A stretch of DNA of 64,000 bases from Candidatus Thalassospirochaeta sargassi (GTDB lineage: Bacteria > Spirochaetota > Spirochaetia > UBA9216): the NCBI GenBank assembly GCA_028532855.1, contig JAQQAL010000011.1, positions 248,001 to 312,000 of the forward strand, in the 5' to 3' direction. Positions 10,384 to 20,554 of this stretch are shown in pieces. Made by a program: the position numbers and the translations under genes. Position 1 is the first letter of the stretch; the number at the start of each line of letters is the position of its first letter. The notes under the pieces are model-generated. The model made no database searches. It saw only the letters and a list, made by a program, of their open reading frames with translations, and was not told the origin of the DNA.

Positions 10384-12372
10384 TCAGCCCTGATACTTTT
10401 TTAAAAGTGCTTCAGTATCGATAAGGGTCACCGAGTAAAGAGGTTTTCCCTGGTATACCGGATCGTATCGGTATACAGGAATCTCTTCAGTGTTCCGCTG
10501 ATAAAAGGGGCTTGCTTCAGTGTTTATCAGGAAGTCGAGCAGGGACACCAGCATAAGGCTGTATCGCAGAAGATTTTCGTTTGTCGGTGCAATGTTATCC
10601 TTCGCCAGAATTTTACCTAAGCGGTAACTCGTAATATTTTTAATCTCGAAATGAAAGGGTTCGCTGTAATTGCTTATCAGCTTCTGTCTTTCTTTACTGT
10701 TGTCGAATTCTTCCATCAGGGCCTTGAGTGTCCGATAGAAATTAGAAACCTGTTCATGGAATTTGGGCGCTTTCAGCGGTATTGTCTCGGATTTGTACAG
10801 GATTTTAAATTTCATGAAGGGCAGAATGAACTTGCGTTTAAACCAGTAGATATCTGTCAGCAGTTTCTGACCGAATTTGCTTGTTGAATAGTCCACTCCC
10901 TTTTCGATATTCCTGCAATATTCTATCAACAGCTTGTTATAGTTTTTCTGAATCATCTCATCGATGAAAAGATGCCATTTATCCGTTGTTTTCTCTATTT
11001 CTTTCTTGTGATCCGAAACGATGGATATACTCCGAAACCCGTAAAGCAGATCCTGAATAATTGAAGCAAGAACCACTACCTGCTGCAGCGGATCTTCAGC
11101 TGGTATCAGTTCGGTTCCTTTCGGGAATTTAAACAAGGGATGAAAATACGGATAGTAGTCGGGGAACTCGTTCTGTCTGCTCCAGCCTGATTCAGGGAAT
11201 ATCCGTTCAAGAAGAACCAGGGCGTTTGATATCTCTTTTTCGTCCCGCTTCAGTTCTTCTCTTTTCATCTTTTTCAGCTGCTCTTCCCGCTCTTTCTCAA
11301 GCTTCTGCTTAAGGTGGTTTAGCGAATACTGTTTTTTTCCCAGCTCCTGTAGATTTTCCGGCGGAATAACAAGGCTGTCTTCATCAATCTTAAGGTAATT
11401 GAGAATGAGATCACGCTTTCTGTTCATAAACTCACGATAATAATGAAATCTGGTCCCAGTAAGTTTCAGCAGAAGAGGGTAGCAGGTAAATGCAATATCT
11501 TTAAGCACGATCTTAATCTTTTCTTTCACATCGAGATATCTGTTTTTTATGTTCACCAGCTCTTCAGGGTCTTCACTGTAAAGAAGCTGAAGGACTTTAT
11601 ACAGCCTGTCGACTGCAGCGTAGATATGTTTTATATCGACCTGCGATAATGAGATAATCGGTTCATAAATCAGGAAACACAGCCTCCCGCAGTCTCGAAT
11701 TTCCCTGTTTCTAGGTGATTTTTGAAGATCTGATAAAATGCTGCTCATCTCCTTGAGATCCCAGCTGATCAGAATCTTCAGGATATCACGATAATATGGA
11801 TTTATGTAAAGCTTGAATGTGCCGGGGTTAAGCTGTTTTAGAAGTGATTTGAGCTTTGTTTCCAGGTTTTCTATGTGACTGTAGTAAAAGGTATCGCCTT
11901 CAAGTATGAAATCGGGGTTAACCTTATCTTTGCGCTTGATAAGGAAGCTGAAATAGGCTGAAAAGAGGTCTGATCTGCTTTTTACCCTGTGCTCAGGGCG
12001 GGCGGCCATCCTGTCAATTTTAATGCGATCGAAATATCCCGGTTTTGTCTTAGCCGTTTTTTTTCTGTTGTAGTGACCGGTATATGCATCAGAATGCGGT
12101 TTCTGTTTTTTTTCAGAAGAGGCTGCTGCCGATGGTTCACCCGCCTTGCGGGAGCCTCCTCCTGAGCCCTTACCGGAGGGTCGGTGAGAGGACGTGACCT
12201 TTTTAAGATGATCATATTTCTGTTTAAGGGCCTCATCAGTTTTTTCAAAACCCACCTCACCGCCCAGGATGGATGCCATTCTGTCGGCTTCTTCTTTTGA
12301 GAGTTCCCCGAGATTATTTCTTGTACGGTCCAGATCACCCGGGTTGTATATTTCAGGCCGGCTCTTTGCCAT
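10384..12372 (-). CDS. Large conserved-looking protein of unknown function
   Basis: Long ORF (about 660 aa), charged coiled-coil centre; likely start MAKSRPEIYNPGDL at 12372; no recognisable domain. Confidence 0.75.
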   Translation of the reverse strand: MAKSRPEIYNPGDLDRTRNNLGELSKEEADRMASILGGEVGFEKTDEALKQKYDHLKKVTSSHRPSGKGSGGGSRKAGEPSAAASSEKKQKPHSDAYTGHYNRKKTAKTKPGYFDRIKIDRMAARPEHRVKSRSDLFSAYFSFLIKRKDKVNPDFILEGDTFYYSHIENLETKLKSLLKQLNPGTFKLYINPYYRDILKILISWDLKEMSSILSDLQKSPRNREIRDCGRLCFLIYEPIISLSQVDIKHIYAAVDRLYKVLQLLYSEDPEELVNIKNRYLDVKEKIKIVLKDIAFTCYPLLLKLTGTRFHYYREFMNRKRDLILNYLKIDEDSLVIPPENLQELGKKQYSLNHLKQKLEKEREEQLKKMKREELKRDEKEISNALVLLERIFPESGWSRQNEFPDYYPYFHPLFKFPKGTELIPAEDPLQQVVVLASIIQDLLYGFRSISIVSDHKKEIEKTTDKWHLFIDEMIQKNYNKLLIEYCRNIEKGVDYSTSKFGQKLLTDIYWFKRKFILPFMKFKILYKSETIPLKAPKFHEQVSNFYRTLKALMEEFDNSKERQKLISNYSEPFHFEIKNITSYRLGKILAKDNIAPTNENLLRYSLMLVSLLDFLINTEASPFYQRNTEEIPVYRYDPVYQGKPLYSVTLIDTEALLKKYQG

Positions 12373-12436
12373 ATCTGTACTTCCCCATATCAATATCGGC
12401 GGGTATCATTCTTAAGTTTAGTACTTTTTAAAAAAA

Positions 12437-12464
12437 AATCCCGCTTTTTATTAAAGGCGGGATT
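12437..12464 (-). terminator. Intrinsic terminator of trxB
   Basis: AATCCCGC-loop-GCGGGATT followed on the minus strand by a run of T. Confidence 0.8.
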
Positions 12465-12483
12465 CAAGTCGGGATTTTTGATC

Positions 12484-13425
12484 CTACAACGGATTTTCGT
12501 TCATGTATTTTTCAGCCTCAAGTGCCGCCATACATCCCGTGCCGGCCGATGTAATTGCCTGTCTGTAGGTTTTGTCCTGTACATCACCTGCTGCAAAAAC
12601 TCCAGCTACCGAGGTTTTTGTTGTTCCCTTCTCGGTAATGATGTAGCCGTCGCTATCCATTTCAAGCTGGCCGTTCAAAAAGCCCGTATTTGGATTGTGT
12701 CCGATTGCGTAGAACAGACCCTTTGCCTCGTGATCGAATTCCTTACCTGTTTTAACGTCCTTCAGCACAACATGGGTGAGAGCACTGTCACCCTTAACGT
12801 CGATCAGGGTTGTACTCCAGAGTACTTCAATCTTCGGGTTTGCAAGAACCCTGTCCTGCATTGCTTTGCTTGCACGCAGTTCGTCACGGCGATGAACAAT
12901 ATATACTTTTGAGCCGAATTTTGAGAGGTGCATTGCTTCTTCCATTGCTGAGTCTCCCCCGCCGATTACAACAAGCGGCTGATCGCGGAAGACTGGAAGA
13001 GCGCCGTCACAGACTGCACAGGCAGAGATTCCGCGCTGCCAGAAGTCGTCTTCATGTGGAACCCGCATCCTCCTCGCAATCGCACCGGTTGCGACAATAA
13101 CGGTTTCAGCTTCAACCTCACCCTCGGAGGTTTTTACTGTGAAGGGTCGTTTAGACATGTCTACCGATTCTACTGTTTCGGTCAGTACCTCGACCCCGGC
13201 GTTGACCGACTGGGCTCTCATCATCATGGTCAGCTCTGTTCCGCCTACACCTTCGGGAAATCCCGGGAAATTCTCAACTGTTCCGGTTGTGGTCAGCTGT
13301 CCGCCCGGGGCTATTCCCCCTGCCATCCAGCCTTCATATAATAGGGGTTCAAGACCCGCACGTGCCGCATAAATTCCGGCTGTATGTCCGGCGGGGCCGG
13401 ATCCGATAATTACTACCTTCTTCAT
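12484..13425 (-). CDS. trxB: Thioredoxin reductase
   Basis: [16 protein letters not shown], redox CAVC motif, [20 protein letters not shown]. Confidence 0.96.
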   Translation of the reverse strand: MKKVVIIGSGPAGHTAGIYAARAGLEPLLYEGWMAGGIAPGGQLTTTGTVENFPGFPEGVGGTELTMMMRAQSVNAGVEVLTETVESVDMSKRPFTVKTSEGEVEAETVIVATGAIARRMRVPHEDDFWQRGISACAVCDGALPVFRDQPLVVIGGGDSAMEEAMHLSKFGSKVYIVHRRDELRASKAMQDRVLANPKIEVLWSTTLIDVKGDSALTHVVLKDVKTGKEFDHEAKGLFYAIGHNPNTGFLNGQLEMDSDGYIITEKGTTKTSVAGVFAAGDVQDKTYRQAITSAGTGCMAALEAEKYMNENPL

Positions 13426-13569
13426 TTTCTGGTCTCCTGTATTTCTAATAAGGTGAATTTAACACAAAACATTTCAAATATGAAGGAAAAAACCTTCTAT
13501 TTGGTGTTAGAATATAATTGCTTTTATTTAATATAATAATAAAAACCATATATAGCAAAATAATTTTTT

Positions 13570-13597
13570 GTTACTTTTGAGGGGGCCCTCCGTAGTA
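13570..13597 (+). promoter_or_regulatory. Candidate ECF-type promoter immediately upstream of the sigma gene
   Basis: GTTACT (13570-13575), 15-nt spacer, CGTA (13591-13594), then ATG at 13602. Confidence 0.4.
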
Positions 13598-13601
13598 TTC
13601 A

Positions 13602-14204
13602 ATGATGAACATGGAAAGAAACGGAAAAGAGACTGATTATGATGCCTCAAAACTTGCGCCGGCTGCGGCAGGCGGAGACAGCGCCGCCTTCGGAAAGCTG
13701 TATGAGCTGTACTTCGACAGGATTTACCGATACCTCTATTATCGCACCCTCCATAGAGAAACAGCGGAAGATCTCTGTTCGAAAACCTTTCTGAAGGCTC
13801 TCGACAAGCTATCGGGATTCAAGCCTTCTAAGGGATCGTTTGGAAGCTGGATATACCGAATAGCATTAAACAGTCTGATCGATCACTACAGGGCCTCATC
13901 GAAGATAGAATTTCACTCCGGAGTTTGGGATCACCCTTCGGATGGGGATCATGTGATGGATGTGCACAACAAGCTGTACTGGGAAAAGCTTAAACCCGCG
14001 TTGGAAGAACTTCCGTCTGAAAAAAGAGAACTTATTATTCTGAGGGTTTGGGATGATCTTAGTTTTCGGGAAATTGCCGAGCTGACGGGAAAGAGCGAAG
14101 CCGCCTGCAAGATGTCGTTCAGCAGAACATTAAAGTTCCTGAAAGATTCCGTACCATTTTCCGTTCTGATGATGTTTATCGCCTTTAAAACAACTGTAAT
14201 ATGA
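13602..14204 (+). CDS. ECF-type RNA polymerase sigma factor
   Basis: Sigma70 region 2 (DRIYRYLYYRTLHRETAEDLCSKTFLKAL) and region 4 (LPSEKRELIILRVWDDLSFREIAELTGKSEAACKMSFSR). Confidence 0.93.
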   Translation: MMNMERNGKETDYDASKLAPAAAGGDSAAFGKLYELYFDRIYRYLYYRTLHRETAEDLCSKTFLKALDKLSGFKPSKGSFGSWIYRIALNSLIDHYRASSKIEFHSGVWDHPSDGDHVMDVHNKLYWEKLKPALEELPSEKRELIILRVWDDLSFREIAELTGKSEAACKMSFSRTLKFLKDSVPFSVLMMFIAFKTTVI

Positions 14205-14206
14205 AG

Positions 14207-16069
14207 GAGATGAATATGAGTATTAAAGAGATTCTTGAAGATTTATATAAACTCGATCCTGCGTTGAGATCTGAGGAGGCGGAGTTGAAGGAAATAATCG
14301 AAAAACTGCTTGCACAAAAACCGGATGCAGAAGCTGACGAGGATTTTAAGATAAGACTGAAAGAAGAGCTTCTTTCTGGGGCTGAAAGAAAGAAAAAGCG
14401 TGCCGGTTTCTTTCTTGTCCACCGCAAAGAGGTTATCAGGGCTGCCGGTCTTGCCGCGGCAGTTGTTGCTGTGCTGACCTTTTCTGTCCGGTCTGAGCTG
14501 ATAACGGATATTATGAATCCGGTGAAGATGGAGTTAGAAGAAACAGCCATGGCGCCTGTGCCGCTCCCGTCTGCAGAAGCTGAATCAACGCTTGCAGACG
14601 CTGTCGATATAGACGAGGAGCGGGTTTTGACGGCGGACGCCCCCATGATGAAGCGCTCCCTTGCGCCTGCCTCAGAGCATTTTTTTGATGACGGTCCTGA
14701 TCAAGATCTGGTCAGTACTGAGGAGTATCGCGAAATTACCGGGAATGGCTTTATCCTGACCGCTGAGCAACCCGTTTCGACATTCTCAATAGATGTAGAT
14801 ACCGCCTCATATTCAAACGTACGCAGGTTTATTACCAGCGGAGCGCTTCCAGACCCGGATGCGGTTAGAATTGAAGAGCTCATAAACTATTTCAGCTATG
14901 ACTATCCTGAACCGGACGGAGACCAGCCGTTCAGTATTTCAACAGAATATTCGGCCTGCCCGTGGAATGAGAATAACCGGCTGCTGCATATCGGACTTCA
15001 GGGCTGGGATATAGACCCTGCAGAATTGCCGCCGGCAAACCTCGTTTTTCTACTCGATTCGTCAGGATCGATGCAGGATGAGAACAAACTTCCGCTGCTG
15101 AAGGACTCGCTTTCTCTGCTGATAGAGACCCTCAGGCCTGAGGACCGGGTTTCAATAGTAGCCTATGCGGGGTCGGCCGGACTTGTTCTGCCGCCGACTG
15201 CGGGAAATCTTAAAAGCAAAATACTGCAGGCAGTTGACCGGCTTGAAGCTGGCGGTTCAACAGCCGGAGGCGAAGGCCTCGAGCTTGTATATCATACAGC
15301 TGCTGAGAATTTTTTCCCCGACGGCAACAACCGGGTAATACTGGCCACCGACGGTGACTTCAATGTGGGACAGAGCTCTGAGGAGGAGTTGACCGACTTT
15401 ATAGAGAAAAAGCGCGACGAGGGGATCTCACTTACGGTTCTGGGGCTTGGCATGGGCAACTACAAGGATGCCCGGATGGAAGCTCTTGCCGACAACGGCA
15501 ACGGTAATTATTCCTATATAGACACTATTAATGAGGCTAACAAGGTTTTGATAACCGAACTCAGCAGTACGATGCTTACAATCGCCAAAGACGTTAAAAT
15601 TCAGGTAGTTTTTAATAAGTCAGCAGTAGGTTCCTACCGCCTTATAGGCTATGAAAACAGGCATCTGACCGCTGCAGATTTCAATGATGATATGAAGGAT
15701 GCCGGTGATATTGGCGCGGGACACAGTGTGACAGCCCTCTATGAAATAATTCCGGCAGCAGGTTCACTCCGGGCGGAAAATCTTGCTGAAATACGTTTCC
15801 GTTATAAAAAGCCTGAGGAAGATCAGAGCAGGCTGATTACGTCGACTGTTGACAATGTTGTTCGACCGCTGAGCGAAGCTTCCGATAACTTCATTTTCTC
15901 AGCTGCGGTCGCGGAATGGGGAATGCTGCTGCGCGGTTCGGAGTATGCTGCAGATTCCGATATTAGCCGTCTTAGATTACAGGCTTCCGAGGCCGCAGGT
16001 GATGACAGATTCGGATACAGGGCAGAGTTTATCGGGCTAATTGAGGAAACTGAAAAACTGCTTGATTAG
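14207..16069 (+). CDS. Membrane-anchored von Willebrand factor A (YfbK-like) protein
   Basis: VWA MIDAS LVFLLDSSGSMQDENKL; N-terminal cytoplasmic segment plus one TM; directly downstream of sigma gene. Confidence 0.9.
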   Translation, partial: EMNMSIKEILEDLYKLDPALRSEEAELKEIIEKLLAQKPDAEADEDFKIRLKEELLSGAERKKKRAGFFLVHRKEVIRAAGLAAAVVAVLTFSVRSELITDIMNPVKMELEETAMAPVPLPSAEAESTLADAVDIDEERVLTADAPMMKRSLAPASEHFFDDGPDQDLVSTEEYREITGNGFILTAEQPVSTFSIDVDTASYSNVRRFITSGALPDPDAVRIEELINYFSYDYPEPDGDQPFSISTEYSACPWNENNRLLHIGLQGWDIDPAELPPANLVFLLDSSGSMQDENKLPLLKDSLSLLIETLRPEDRVSIVAYAGSAGLVLPPTAGNLKSKILQAVDRLEAGGSTAGGEGLELVYHTAAENFFPDGNNRVILATDGDFNVGQSSEEELTDFIEKKRDEGISLTVLGLGMGNYKDARMEALADNGNGNYSYIDTINEANKVLITELSSTMLTIAKDVKIQVVFNKSAVGSYRLIGYENRHLTAADFNDDMKDAGDIGAGHSVTALYEIIPAAGSLRAENLAEIRFRYKKPEEDQSRLITSTVDNVVRPLSEASDNFIFSAAVAEWGMLLRGSEYAADSDISRLRLQASEAAGDDRFGYRAEFIGLIEETEKLLD

Positions 16070-16105
16070 ATTGTTGAATATAGCTGTAATATAGAGAAAA
16101 CAGAG

Positions 16106-16137
16106 CGGAGCATCCGACTCCGGTGCTCCGTTTTTTT
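16106..16137 (+). terminator. Intrinsic terminator after VWA gene
   Basis: CGGAGCA-11 nt loop-TGCTCCG followed by TTTTTTT. Confidence 0.85.
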
Positions 16138-16147
16138 CTCTCTTTTT

Positions 16148-16176
16148 TTGACTTTTCTTATTTGATCAATAATAAT
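16148..16176 (+). promoter_or_regulatory. Candidate sigma70 promoter of the chemotaxis operon
   Basis: TTGACT, 17-nt spacer, AATAAT about 25 nt upstream of the STAS gene. Confidence 0.45.
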
Positions 16177-16200
16177 TAAGTTAGAGAATCGGAGATTATC

Positions 16201-16512
16201 ATGAAAAAAGATCTTGAAAGTAATCTAACAATTGAATATGCGGCTCAGGCTGCTGAATCACTTAAAACTTATATTAGATCGGAAGACAATCCGGTTATTG
16301 ATCTATCCGTTGTAGAAAGGATAGATCTTGCGGGTATACAGCTATTGCTTTCCGTGGAAAAAACCGGAGAAAACATCTCTAAAGATGTCTTTTTTACCGG
16401 AGATCTGGTCAGCAGTGTGTACGAAAGAATATTCAACTGTGGATTTAACACAGTATTTTCCGATGCTTCCGAAAAATTATTTAAAATAAGGAGGAACAGC
16501 AGTGAATTCTGA
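16201..16512 (+). CDS. STAS-domain protein
   Basis: NPVIDLSVVERIDLAGIQLLLSVEK STAS-like core; overlaps cheA. Confidence 0.75.
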   Translation: MKKDLESNLTIEYAAQAAESLKTYIRSEDNPVIDLSVVERIDLAGIQLLLSVEKTGENISKDVFFTGDLVSSVYERIFNCGFNTVFSDASEKLFKIRRNSSEF

Positions 16513-18622
16513 TCAATTTCGTCAGGCCTTTATTGAAGAATCAACCGAACTGTTGAGTTCTCTTGAAGCAAAACTCCTCGAAATGGAAGAAGCCCCCGAA
16601 GACAAGGAGAAAATCTCGGCGGTTTTCAGGATAATTCATACAATCAAGGGTTCTTCTGCAATGTTCGGTTTCAATGAAATCTCCGAATTCACCCACCATG
16701 TAGAAAATATTCTCGATGCTGTTCGGGAGAAGAAGATCAGTGTCAGCAGGGATCTCATTGACTGGACGCTTAGATCTGGAGATCACATTACCGCTTTAAT
16801 TGAAGCGGATGAAATTGTAGATAAGAAAATGCTGCTTGCCGGCCAGTCGGCTGGGATTGTGAATGCATTTCGTGAGGCTGTAGGAATGGAAGGAGCCCCC
16901 CTGCCGGAAAATACCGTAGAACAATCTCACCCGGATGAACAGGGGCTTACTGATAAGCTCTGGAGAATAAAATTCAAACCGGCGGATAATATATTCCTCA
17001 GTGGAACGAACCCTCTCCTTCTACTTGATGAACTCGGGGAGTTCGGCGACAGTCTGTTTCTTCCCCATATTGAAGATGTTCCCGACCTTGATTCAATAAA
17101 TGCCGAGGTTTGCTATACAAGCTGGGATATACTCCTGCTGACCGATAGATCGGAGAATGATATCAGGGATGTTTTTATCTTTGTCGAAAACGATTCTGAA
17201 CTTATAGTTCAGGAAATTCCTTTTGAAGAACTCAGTGCTTTTGACGGCGAAGCGCCGAAGTTGGGTACGATTCTGCTGAACAGGGGGGATATCAGCGAAA
17301 ATGCACTTAAGGCCCTGCTTCAGAAACAAAAGCGTCTTGGGGAATTAATTCTCGAAAACAAAGCCGCCAGTTCCGAGGCGGTTGATGATGCGCTTAAGGA
17401 ACAGAACTTCATCAAGACAGTCAATGAAAAGCGCACAGAGAAAGCCGGTACGGCATCTCTGCGGGTCAGCTCTGACAAGCTTGATGAGCTTGTTAATCTT
17501 GTCGGCGAACTGGTTACTGTCCATGCCCAGATAGATCGTGAAAGCAACGGGGCGAATACCGAGCTGCGTTCCATGGTGGAACAGCTCGGACGTATTACTG
17601 AAAATCTCCGTGAGAACACAATGAGCATGAGGCTTCTGCCTATTGGTACAACCTTCAGCCGCTTTAAACGTCTTGTGCGGGATCTCTCGAACGAGATGGG
17701 TAAAAGTATCAATCTGGTTATGGCCGGAGAAGAAACGGAGCTGGATAAAACCGTTATAGAAAAGCTGAATGATCCCCTTGTTCATATTATTAGAAACTCA
17801 GTGGATCATGGGATTGAAACACCTGAAGAGCGGGTGAAGAAAGGTAAACCCGCCGAAGGAATGGTAAAGCTTACGGCCGAACATGCCGGAGCCTCCGTCC
17901 GAATTACAATTGAGGACGACGGCGGCGGTCTGAATAAAGAGAAGATCTTTAAAAAAGCAGTGCAGAATCATTTAATCGAAAGTGATGCCGTACTCAGCGA
18001 CGAAGAGCTCTATGCTATGATCTTCGCGGCCGGCTTTTCAACCGCAACCAGGGTTACCTCCGTATCAGGTCGAGGTGTCGGGATGGATGTGGTGCGAAGG
18101 CAGATTGAAAGTCTGAACGGAAACATCAGGGTAGAAAGCCGCGAAAACGAGTATACGAAAATTATCCTTTCTCTGCCGCTTACTCTTGCGATAATTGACG
18201 GATTTCTTGTGAATATCGGTGAAGACAGCTATATATTTCCGCTGTCGGTTGTTGAAGCTTGTATTGAGAGCCGGTACGAAGAGCGAATTAACACCGGGAA
18301 GAAGATGGTTCCGTACCGGGAGACCATGCTTCCCTATGTTGATTTACGTGAAGAATTCGATGATGATTCTCAACGCCCTGAGATTGATCAGATTGTTGTT
18401 GTAAATTCTGACAATCGGCAGATAGGGTTCTGCGTGGACAGGGTAGTCGGAGAGCATCAGACGGTAATCAAATCTCTGTCAGGCGTTTTTAAGAACGCTG
18501 ACGGATTTTCCGGAGCAACAATCCTCGGTGACGGCAGTGTCGCGCTGATTCTGGATACCGAGGGAATTATAAAACGTTCCGTATTGAGAAATGAGGCGCT
18601 GAGAAATGAATCACGCTATTGA
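16502..18622 (+). CDS. cheA: Chemotaxis histidine kinase CheA with MshEN-like repeat insert
   Basis: HPt IIHTIKGSSAMFGF; HATPase NSVDHGIETPEER; CheW-like C-terminus; insert KLGTILLNRGDISENALKALLQKQ-KRLGELILEN. Confidence 0.95.
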   Translation: MNSDQFRQAFIEESTELLSSLEAKLLEMEEAPEDKEKISAVFRIIHTIKGSSAMFGFNEISEFTHHVENILDAVREKKISVSRDLIDWTLRSGDHITALIEADEIVDKKMLLAGQSAGIVNAFREAVGMEGAPLPENTVEQSHPDEQGLTDKLWRIKFKPADNIFLSGTNPLLLLDELGEFGDSLFLPHIEDVPDLDSINAEVCYTSWDILLLTDRSENDIRDVFIFVENDSELIVQEIPFEELSAFDGEAPKLGTILLNRGDISENALKALLQKQKRLGELILENKAASSEAVDDALKEQNFIKTVNEKRTEKAGTASLRVSSDKLDELVNLVGELVTVHAQIDRESNGANTELRSMVEQLGRITENLRENTMSMRLLPIGTTFSRFKRLVRDLSNEMGKSINLVMAGEETELDKTVIEKLNDPLVHIIRNSVDHGIETPEERVKKGKPAEGMVKLTAEHAGASVRITIEDDGGGLNKEKIFKKAVQNHLIESDAVLSDEELYAMIFAAGFSTATRVTSVSGRGVGMDVVRRQIESLNGNIRVESRENEYTKIILSLPLTLAIIDGFLVNIGEDSYIFPLSVVEACIESRYEERINTGKKMVPYRETMLPYVDLREEFDDDSQRPEIDQIVVVNSDNRQIGFCVDRVVGEHQTVIKSLSGVFKNADGFSGATILGDGSVALILDTEGIIKRSVLRNEALRNESRY

Positions 18623-19448
18623 TAATTCTGTTCGCAAGATAGGCGACAGAGAATTTCATAAACTCAGCAGTTTTATAGAGCAGGAAGTGGGTATCAAGCT
18701 TCCTCCGGTAAAAAGGACACTTCTTGAGTCAAGGCTGCAGAAGCGACTGAAATCATTGAGCATTCCTGATTTTGGAGAATACTGTGATTTTGTCTTCAAT
18801 ACCGATGAGGGGGCCCTGGAGGTTATTGAAATGATCGATGCCGTCACCACGAATAAGACGGATTTCATGCGTGAATCGGCTCATTTTGAATTTATGGTAC
18901 ACACAGCCCTGCCGGAACTCATGAAGAACAAATCGGAAATTAAGCTCTGGTCGGCTGCCTGTTCATCAGGACAGGAACCCTACAACATGGCGATGTTCAT
19001 GGAAGAGTTCATCGAACGTACCCATAGGGTTGACTACAGCATTACTGCTACTGACATAAGCAAAAGCTCACTTGTGAAGGCGCGGCGTGCTGTTTACCAA
19101 ATGAGGGATATTGAAATAGTTTCGGAACAGTTTAAAAAGAAATATTTCCTTAGAAGCCGGAATCCGGAAAGTTCTGAGATAAGAATAAAACCCGATATCA
19201 GAAATAAGGTTTTTTTCCAGCCGATAAATCTCATGAAGGAAGATTATGGTTTGAATGTAAAATTCGATATCGTCTTCTGCAGGAATGTTTTGATTTATTT
19301 CAACAAGGAAAACCAGTCCGAGGTAATCAGGCGGATTCTTAACCATATGAACAGTGGTGCCTACCTTTTTCTCGGACATTCAGAAAGCCTGGCAGGGATG
19401 CGTCAAAATCTTCGCAGCGTCGGTGCATCAGTTTATCGAAAGGAGTGA
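18606..19448 (+). CDS. cheR: Chemotaxis protein methyltransferase CheR
   Basis: ELIKLWSAACSSGQEPYNMAM-like and VFCRNVLIYFN motifs. Confidence 0.95.
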   Translation: MNHAIDNSVRKIGDREFHKLSSFIEQEVGIKLPPVKRTLLESRLQKRLKSLSIPDFGEYCDFVFNTDEGALEVIEMIDAVTTNKTDFMRESAHFEFMVHTALPELMKNKSEIKLWSAACSSGQEPYNMAMFMEEFIERTHRVDYSITATDISKSSLVKARRAVYQMRDIEIVSEQFKKKYFLRSRNPESSEIRIKPDIRNKVFFQPINLMKEDYGLNVKFDIVFCRNVLIYFNKENQSEVIRRILNHMNSGAYLFLGHSESLAGMRQNLRSVGASVYRKE

Positions 19449-19454
19449 GCCGTA

Positions 19455-20552
19455 TTGAAAGAGAAGATTAAGGTTCTGGTTGTTGACGATTCTGCAGTAG
19501 TAAGACAGACAATGTCTGAGATATTGAATTCTACCCCGGATATTGAGGTTGTTGCAGTTGCAAGAGATCCGCTGGTAGCTGCTGATAAACTGAAAACAAT
19601 CAAACCTGATGTTATTACCCTTGATATTGAGATGCCGCGAATGGACGGGCTGACCTTTCTCCAGCAGATTATGAATACAAATCCAATTCCTGTAATAATG
19701 TGTTCAAGTCAGGCCGAGGAGCATTCACAGAACGCATTGGCGGCTCTGGAAAACGGTGCCGTCGATATAATAAGAAAACCTAAACTGGGTACTAAACAGT
19801 TTATTGAAGAGTCAAAGATTATTATTTCTGATGCGGTACGCAGTGCCGCTGCAGCCGGTCCCGTTAAGCACCCGGCAAAGGCCGCCCAGGCAAAGGCTGC
19901 CCCGTCAAAGCTGAGGGTCGCGCCCAAGCTCTCCGCTGATGTTATACTTTCGGGTAATGCCGGCCATGTGTTTGAGACCACGGAAAAGGTTGTCGCTGTC
20001 GGTGCGTCAACCGGCGGCACTGAAGCCCTGAGGGCATTCCTTGAAGCGCTGCCCGGGAACAGTCCCGGGATAGTTATTGTTCAGCACATGCCTGAAAAAT
20101 TTACAGCCAGCTTTGCGGAGAGGCTCAACAGTCTGTGTGAGGTTAAGGTTAAGGAGGCTGCGAATAACGATTCCGTGCTGCGTGGACATGTCCTGATTGC
20201 ACCCGGCAATAAACACATGCTGCTGAAACGCAGTGGTGCCCGATATTATGTAGAGGTTAAAGACGGGCCATTGGTAAGCCGCCATCGACCCTCTGTAGAC
20301 GTTCTCTTCAGATCAACCGCCCGTTATGCCGGGAAAAATGCTATAGGTATAATAATGACCGGGATGGGAGACGACGGAGCCGTTGGTATGCTTGAAATGA
20401 AGCAGGCCGGAGCCTATAATATAGCTCAGGACGAAGCAAGCTGTGTGGTTTTTGGAATGCCGAACGAAGCTATAAAAAAGGGCGGCGTAGACTCTGTTAT
20501 TCCATTGAAAGAAATACCAGCTGTAATGCTGAAGGAGTCGGTTTCTTACTGA
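19455..20552 (+). CDS. cheB: Chemotaxis response regulator methylesterase CheB
   Basis: [17 protein letters not shown]; catalytic [33 protein letters not shown]. Confidence 0.96.
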   Translation: MKEKIKVLVVDDSAVVRQTMSEILNSTPDIEVVAVARDPLVAADKLKTIKPDVITLDIEMPRMDGLTFLQQIMNTNPIPVIMCSSQAEEHSQNALAALENGAVDIIRKPKLGTKQFIEESKIIISDAVRSAAAAGPVKHPAKAAQAKAAPSKLRVAPKLSADVILSGNAGHVFETTEKVVAVGASTGGTEALRAFLEALPGNSPGIVIVQHMPEKFTASFAERLNSLCEVKVKEAANNDSVLRGHVLIAPGNKHMLLKRSGARYYVEVKDGPLVSRHRPSVDVLFRSTARYAGKNAIGIIMTGMGDDGAVGMLEMKQAGAYNIAQDEASCVVFGMPNEAIKKGGVDSVIPLKEIPAVMLKESVSY

Positions 20553-20554
20553 TT

